Shown: positions 5,922 through 9,117 of the stretch, in pieces | Layout: each line of letters starts with the position of its first letter | How positions within the stretch are numbered: the first letter of the stretch is position 1 | From: an uncultured Eubacteriales bacterium | GTDB lineage: Bacteria; Bacillota_A; Clostridia; Oscillospirales; Oscillospiraceae | Assembly (NCBI GenBank): GCA_949451265.1 | Contig: CASTQR010000053.1 | Span: 1-9,117 of the forward strand | Length of the DNA: 9,117 bases | Reading direction: 5' to 3' | Notes under the pieces: generated by a model | What the model saw: the letters and a program-made list of their open reading frames with translations, nothing else | What the model was told of the DNA's origin: nothing | The model's database searches: none | Made by a program: the position numbers and the translations under genes

Positions 5922-8039
5922 TTATTGTGGTTCCGTAAGTTCCGGTTCCACGGCCTCCGGGGCGGGGGCTTCCGCCGCCTCCGGTTCGGCGGGTTCCGCC
6001 GGGGCTTCTTCCGGGGTGAGGGCTTCCGGCTCCTCGCCCCCCATCACGGGGATTTCCTCCTCCGGCGGGTCGGGCTCCTGGCCCTCCAGCTCCGGCGGCT
6101 CGTCCCGGCGGCGGAGGAGCAGCATCCCGCTGCACTTGGGCACGTCCACCCAGCTCCCCTCCGTTCCGGCGGGGCGGTGCTGGTCGGCCCACTGTCCGTC
6201 CGCCCGGATGATCCACCGGCCCGCAGGCAGCTCCATGCGGAAGTCCTCCCAGCAGGCGTTGTAGACGATGAGCAGGCGCTCCCCCTCCGGCCCGCCCCGG
6301 TCCAGCTGGAAGGAGACGGTGCCGGGGCGATGGACGGTCTGGTTGGTGACCCGGGCGGAGGCGTTGGCGGACTTGTCCAGCAGACCCGGCAGGCCCCGGC
6401 GCAGCTGGATCAGCCCCCGGTAGTAGTCGGTGAGGCCCCCGAACCGCCACGCCCGCTCCCAGTCCAGCCGGTTCACCTCCGGGGCGGACTTGTAGCTGTT
6501 CCCGTCCCCCAGCTTGGTGCGGCCGAACTCCTCCCCCGCCTGGAGAAAGGGGATGCCCAGGCTGGTGAAGCAGATGAAGGCCGCCAGCCTGTTCCGGGCC
6601 AGCACCTCCTCTTTCGGCTGGGCGTAGGCCTCCGGCCCCAGCTCCCCCGGCGTGATGGTCAGCACCAGCTTGTCCCAGAGGGTGTAGTTGTCGTGGCAGG
6701 AGACGTAGTTGATGAGCTGGGACGGATCCCTGGGGTTGAACTCCCAGGCCCCCTCCGGCCAGCCCGCGGCGGAGCTGAGGACGGCGCTCTCCTGCCCCTG
6801 GGCCCCGGTGATGAAGCCGGGGGAGCGGGCGTCGAAGCAGCTCCCCTTGATGGCGTCCCTGGTCTTGTCGCAGAACACGGCGATGCCGGGGCTGAGCAGG
6901 GGCAGGTTTGCCATGAGGGCGGGGTGGGTGTCCGGCTCCATGGGGGAATCCCCCGCCCGCCAGGGCTCGCCGTACAGCAGCTTTTCCCCCGGGCCGAACA
7001 CCAAATCCAGCTCCCGGCGGATGCGGTTCATCAGCTCCACCGTCATCAGGCCCATGAGGTCGAAGCGGAAGCCGTCGATGTGGTACTCCTTGGCCCAGTA
7101 CAGCACGGAGTTGGCGATATAGTTGTCCACCATGGCCCGGCCCGCCGCGATGTCATTGCCGCAGCCGGAGCCGTTGGACAGCGCCCCGTTGGAGCGGCGG
7201 CGGTAGTAGCACCCCGGCGCGGACCGCTCCAGCCAGGAGTCGGTGTAGTAGGTGTGGTTATACACCACGTCCATCACCACCCGCAGGCCGTTTTTGTGCA
7301 GGGCCTGGATCATCTCCTTGCACTCCCGGATCCGAGCGGCCCCATCGGAGGGGTTCAGGGCGTAACTCCCCTCCGGGACGTTGTAGTTCAGGGGGTCGTA
7401 GCCCCAGTTGAACTGGCTGTCGTCCCCGCCCTCGTCCACGGTGGCGTAGTCGAAGATGGGCAGGAGCTGGACGTGGGTGGCCCCCAGCCCCTTCAGATGG
7501 GCCATGCACAGGGGCAGGCGGCCCGCCCGGTCCCGCCACGCGAAGGCCTTGAACTTGCCCCGCAGCTCCGGGGGCACGCCGCTGTCCGGGTGGTGGGAGA
7601 AGTCCTTCACGTGGAGCTCGTAGATGACGGGCTCCGGGGGGAGGGGGGGCGGCGCGTCCTGGGCCCAGCCCGCCGGGTTGGTGCGGGTGAGCTCCACCGC
7701 CATGCTCCGGGCGCCGTTCCGGCCGCAGGCCAGGGCGTAGGGATCGGCGGTGCGGAGGGACTGGCCCGCCGCCGTCACCTCGTAGTCATAGCAGGTGCCG
7801 TGGAGATCCCCCTCCACCGCCACCCACCACACGCCCCGGTCCCCCCGCTTCAGGGGGAGGGTGCGGTAGGCGCCGGATGTGTCGTCCTGGTAGAGGGACA
7901 GCTCCACCCGCTCCGCGTCCGGGCTCCAAAGCCGGAACACGGTGCGGGCCCGGGCGCACACCGCGCCCAGGTCGTTGCCGTTGTAAAGGTATTTTCCATC
8001 AAACCGTTTGCCGTATCGGATTCTTGAGGTGCTTTCCAC
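5922..8039 (-). CDS. pulA: Type I pullulanase (GH13 debranching enzyme)
   Basis: A 705-residue alpha-1,6-glucosidase that debranches glycogen or limit dextrins. No signal peptide or membrane segment is visible, so it is probably cytoplasmic and works on stored glycogen or imported maltodextrin. An N-terminal CBM48-type domain (about 15-110; FRLWSPDAERVELSLY) leads into the GH13 barrel. All four conserved regions are present: DVVYNH (257-262), FRFDLMG with nucleophile D327, YGEPW with acid/base E358, and SCHD (447-450) with D450. FNWGYDP (210-216) is the pullulanase signature YNWGYDP with Tyr to Phe. A beta-sandwich end (about 565-645) is followed by an unusual 60-residue Glu/Pro/Ala tail. The start is a GTG at 8039, with AAGGGTGA on the minus strand ending 6 nt before it. 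The gene is monocistronic, convergent with the MurE-like operon and divergent from spo0A. Confidence 0.95.
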   Translation of the reverse strand: MESTSRIRYGKRFDGKYLYNGNDLGAVCARARTVFRLWSPDAERVELSLYQDDTSGAYRTLPLKRGDRGVWWVAVEGDLHGTCYDYEVTAAGQSLRTADPYALACGRNGARSMAVELTRTNPAGWAQDAPPPLPPEPVIYELHVKDFSHHPDSGVPPELRGKFKAFAWRDRAGRLPLCMAHLKGLGATHVQLLPIFDYATVDEGGDDSQFNWGYDPLNYNVPEGSYALNPSDGAARIRECKEMIQALHKNGLRVVMDVVYNHTYYTDSWLERSAPGCYYRRRSNGALSNGSGCGNDIAAGRAMVDNYIANSVLYWAKEYHIDGFRFDLMGLMTVELMNRIRRELDLVFGPGEKLLYGEPWRAGDSPMEPDTHPALMANLPLLSPGIAVFCDKTRDAIKGSCFDARSPGFITGAQGQESAVLSSAAGWPEGAWEFNPRDPSQLINYVSCHDNYTLWDKLVLTITPGELGPEAYAQPKEEVLARNRLAAFICFTSLGIPFLQAGEEFGRTKLGDGNSYKSAPEVNRLDWERAWRFGGLTDYYRGLIQLRRGLPGLLDKSANASARVTNQTVHRPGTVSFQLDRGGPEGERLLIVYNACWEDFRMELPAGRWIIRADGQWADQHRPAGTEGSWVDVPKCSGMLLLRRRDEPPELEGQEPDPPEEEIPVMGGEEPEALTPEEAPAEPAEPEAAEAPAPEAVEPELTEPQ

Positions 8040-8125
8040 AGGGCGTCACCCTTGATCGTAGGATTTGGAAGCGAAGAAGGGGCTGGCTCCGCGCGTCCAG
8101 TGCAGTTGTGTCACAATGAGAGTCT

Positions 8126-8154
8126 ATTTTATCACAAACTTCGGGCGAATGCAA
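8126..8154 (-). promoter_or_regulatory. Putative sigma-A-type promoter for pulA
   Basis: Read on the minus strand: a weak -35 TTGCAT (8154-8149), a 17-nt spacer, then TGA-TAAAAT. This is an extended -10 (TGn) plus a 5-of-6 match to TATAAT (8131-8126). Transcription would begin near 8119, leaving an 80-base leader before the GTG at 8039. Pattern match only. Confidence 0.5.
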
Positions 8155-8240
8155 ACAACTCTGTGGACTTTGTGAAGAAAAAATGGGAATCCCTTGTGGT
8201 GCGGGGCTATACAGGGGAAAAGGTAATATTTGCCGGTTTA

Positions 8241-8247
8241 CGTCGAA
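8241..8247 (+). promoter_or_regulatory. Possible 0A box (Spo0A-binding site)
   Basis: CGTCGAA matches the TGTCGAA Spo0A box at six of seven positions and is followed by an A-rich run, as is common for such boxes. It lies about 30 bases upstream of the -35 of the putative spo0A promoter, a position compatible with autoregulation. A 6-of-7 heptamer can arise by chance. Confidence 0.3.
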
Positions 8248-8276
8248 GAAAAAATTGAAAATATTGGAAATCCTTC

Positions 8277-8305
8277 TTGCCATATGGAGGAAACTGTGGT
8301 ATTTT
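8277..8305 (+). promoter_or_regulatory. Putative sigma-A-type promoter for spo0A
   Basis: TTGCCA (8277-8282, 5 of 6 to TTGACA), an exact 17-nt spacer, then TATTTT (8300-8305, 4 of 6) preceded by TGG, an extended -10. Transcription would start near 8312, giving a leader of about 55 bases before the ATG at 8367. I did not find a well-spaced sigma-H promoter; AAAGGTAAT at 8219-8227 resembles a sigma-H -35 but has no -10 at the right distance. Confidence 0.55.
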
Positions 8306-8366
8306 AGTGACAAGGGAAATTCTGGAAGTTCATTCCCAAGGTCGATCAACGGAAAGGAACGATAGT

Positions 8367-9117
8367 ATGAGCGAGATGAAGAAGATCGTATTGGCGGACG
8401 CCTCCGAGGAGTTCCGCCGGATGCTGGCCCAGCTGGTGTCGGAGGAGCCGGATCTGTCCGTGGTGGGGGAGACGGGCAGCGGCGAGGAGCTGCTGGACCT
8501 CATCTCCGCCCAGCGGCCCGACGTGGTGGTGATGGACCTGCTGCTGACGGGGCTGGACGGGCTGGAGGTGCTGGAAAAGCTGGAGGGCCTGGGCCCCATC
8601 CGCCCCAGGACGCTGGTGCTGTCCGCCTTCGGCGGGGACGGCCTGGCGGAGCAGATCTCGGAGTGCGGCGGGGACTACTGTATGCTGAAGCCCTGCCGGG
8701 CCCAGGCGGTCATTGAGCGCACCCGGCGGCTCACCGCCGCCCCCAGCCTGGAGGATGTGCGGGAGGAGGCCAGGGCCCGGGACCTGGAGCGGCAGGTCAC
8801 CGCCATCATCCACGACATCGGCGTGCCCGCCCACATCAAGGGCTACCAGTACCTCCGGGAGTCCATCATCCTGGCGGTGACGGACATGGAGGTGATCAAC
8901 GCGGTGACTAAGGTGCTCTACCCCGCGGTGGCGAAAAAGTTCGGCACCACCGCCAGCCGGGTGGAGCGGGCCATCCGCCACGCCATCGAGGTGGCCTGGG
9001 ACCGGGGCGACCTGGAGACGCTGCAAAAATACTTCGGCTACACTGTCTCCAACGCCAAGGGTAAGCCCACCAACAGCGAGTTTATCGCCATGATCGCCGA
9101 CCGGATCTCCCTGGACG
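8367..9117 (+). CDS. spo0A: Sporulation master regulator Spo0A (3' partial)
   Basis: Response regulator that, once phosphorylated, binds 0A boxes and starts sporulation. It begins at ATG 8367 with AAAGGA (8353-8358) 8 nt upstream and shows 250 residues. It is cut by the window edge at [15 protein letters not shown], only a few residues before the family's usual C-terminus. The N-terminal receiver domain (about 5-120) has phospho-acceptor D57 ([13 protein letters not shown]), the switch Ser S86 (LVLSAFG) and K108 (LKP). The linker (about 122-140) is roughly a dozen residues shorter than in Bacillus subtilis. The Spo0A-specific DNA-binding domain is near-canonical: [19 protein letters not shown], and [18 protein letters not shown] in the helix-turn-helix (194-211). 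Oddly, the acidic pair is D11-A12 rather than Asp-Asp, and the usual Pro after the phosphorylation site is Thr61. spoIVB, its usual upstream neighbour, is not adjacent. Confidence 0.97.
   Translation, partial: MSEMKKIVLADASEEFRRMLAQLVSEEPDLSVVGETGSGEELLDLISAQRPDVVVMDLLLTGLDGLEVLEKLEGLGPIRPRTLVLSAFGGDGLAEQISECGGDYCMLKPCRAQAVIERTRRLTAAPSLEDVREEARARDLERQVTAIIHDIGVPAHIKGYQYLRESIILAVTDMEVINAVTKVLYPAVAKKFGTTASRVERAIRHAIEVAWDRGDLETLQKYFGYTVSNAKGKPTNSEFIAMIADRISLD

Larger units (their letters stand above)
8040..8366. other. Divergent intergenic region between pulA and spo0A
   Basis: About 327 bases, clearly more AT-rich than the flanking genes, with no believable coding sequence. Both genes have their 5' ends here. 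It holds an extended -10 type promoter for pulA (8126-8154, minus strand), a sigma-A-like promoter for spo0A (8277-8305), a CGTCGAA resembling a Spo0A-binding box (8241-8247) and the spo0A ribosome binding site GGAAAGGA (8351-8358). I see no riboswitch-like or strong hairpin structure. Confidence 0.7.

Noticed and set aside
5925..8027. Plus-strand open frame of 700 codons opposite the pullulanase
   Set aside because: It is an exact antisense shadow with Gly/Val/His/Pro-rich low-information sequence. The minus strand has all GH13 catalytic motifs.
8052..8258. 68-codon plus-strand ORF in the pulA-spo0A intergenic region
   Set aside because: It starts with TTG without a good ribosome binding site, overlaps promoter elements and shows no recognisable family features.
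7999..8349. 116-codon minus-strand ORF across the pulA start and intergenic region
   Set aside because: It overlaps the pulA coding start in another frame and spans both promoters; no motif supports it.
1..9117. CRISPR array, tRNA or rRNA genes, insertion sequence or phage genes
   Set aside because: No regularly spaced repeats, cloverleaf-like sequence, rRNA signature, transposase or integrase frame was seen.

Overview
The window is GC-rich bacterial DNA with tightly packed genes. It carries spo0A, the master regulator of endospore formation, together with a Gram-positive-type bifunctional Rel protein, so it comes from a spore-forming member of the Bacillota (Clostridia). The high GC content and the style of the intergenic palindromes suggest a gut Oscillospirales/Oscillospiraceae lineage (Flavonifractor/Intestinimonas-like). 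That family-level placement is inference.

Layout. (1) Bases 1-2120 (+): the (p)ppGpp synthetase/hydrolase relA, lacking only a short N-terminal piece cut off by the window edge. (2) Bases 2121-2417: a non-coding stretch rich in GC hairpins, including a perfect 13-bp stem palindrome that looks like a dispersed repeat. (3) Bases 2418-5873 (+): a compact three-gene operon with gaps of 6 and 12 nt. It encodes a D-aspartate-ligase-like ATP-grasp enzyme, a PLP-independent aspartate/glutamate-type racemase and a MurE-like Mur ligase. (4) Bases 5885-5912: a strong hairpin between converging genes. (5) Bases 5922-8039 (-): a cytoplasmic type I pullulanase with a Glu/Pro/Ala-rich C-terminal tail. (6) Bases 8040-8366: an AT-richer divergent promoter region. 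(7) Bases 8367-9117 (+): spo0A, cut by the right edge a few codons before its expected end.

How the genes may work together. The most interesting unit is the three-gene cassette. A racemase could supply a D-amino acid (D-Asp or D-Glu), the ATP-grasp enzyme could couple it to an amine, and the MurE-like ligase could add an amino acid to a UDP-MurNAc-peptide or a similar acceptor. The Mur ligase lacks the DNPR diaminopimelate-recognition motif, having T-E-E-D-S-G-E-E-D there instead. It is therefore probably not the housekeeping meso-DAP-adding MurE. The cassette may build a modified peptidoglycan precursor or a separate peptide product. relA, pulA and spo0A fit a loose theme of starvation, reserve glycogen and sporulation, but nothing in the sequence shows co-regulation of these blocks.

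A second point of interest is the Spo0A receiver domain. Its usual acidic pair is Asp-Ala (D11-A12), so the Mg2+-coordinating acid is missing, although the phospho-acceptor Asp57 is kept.
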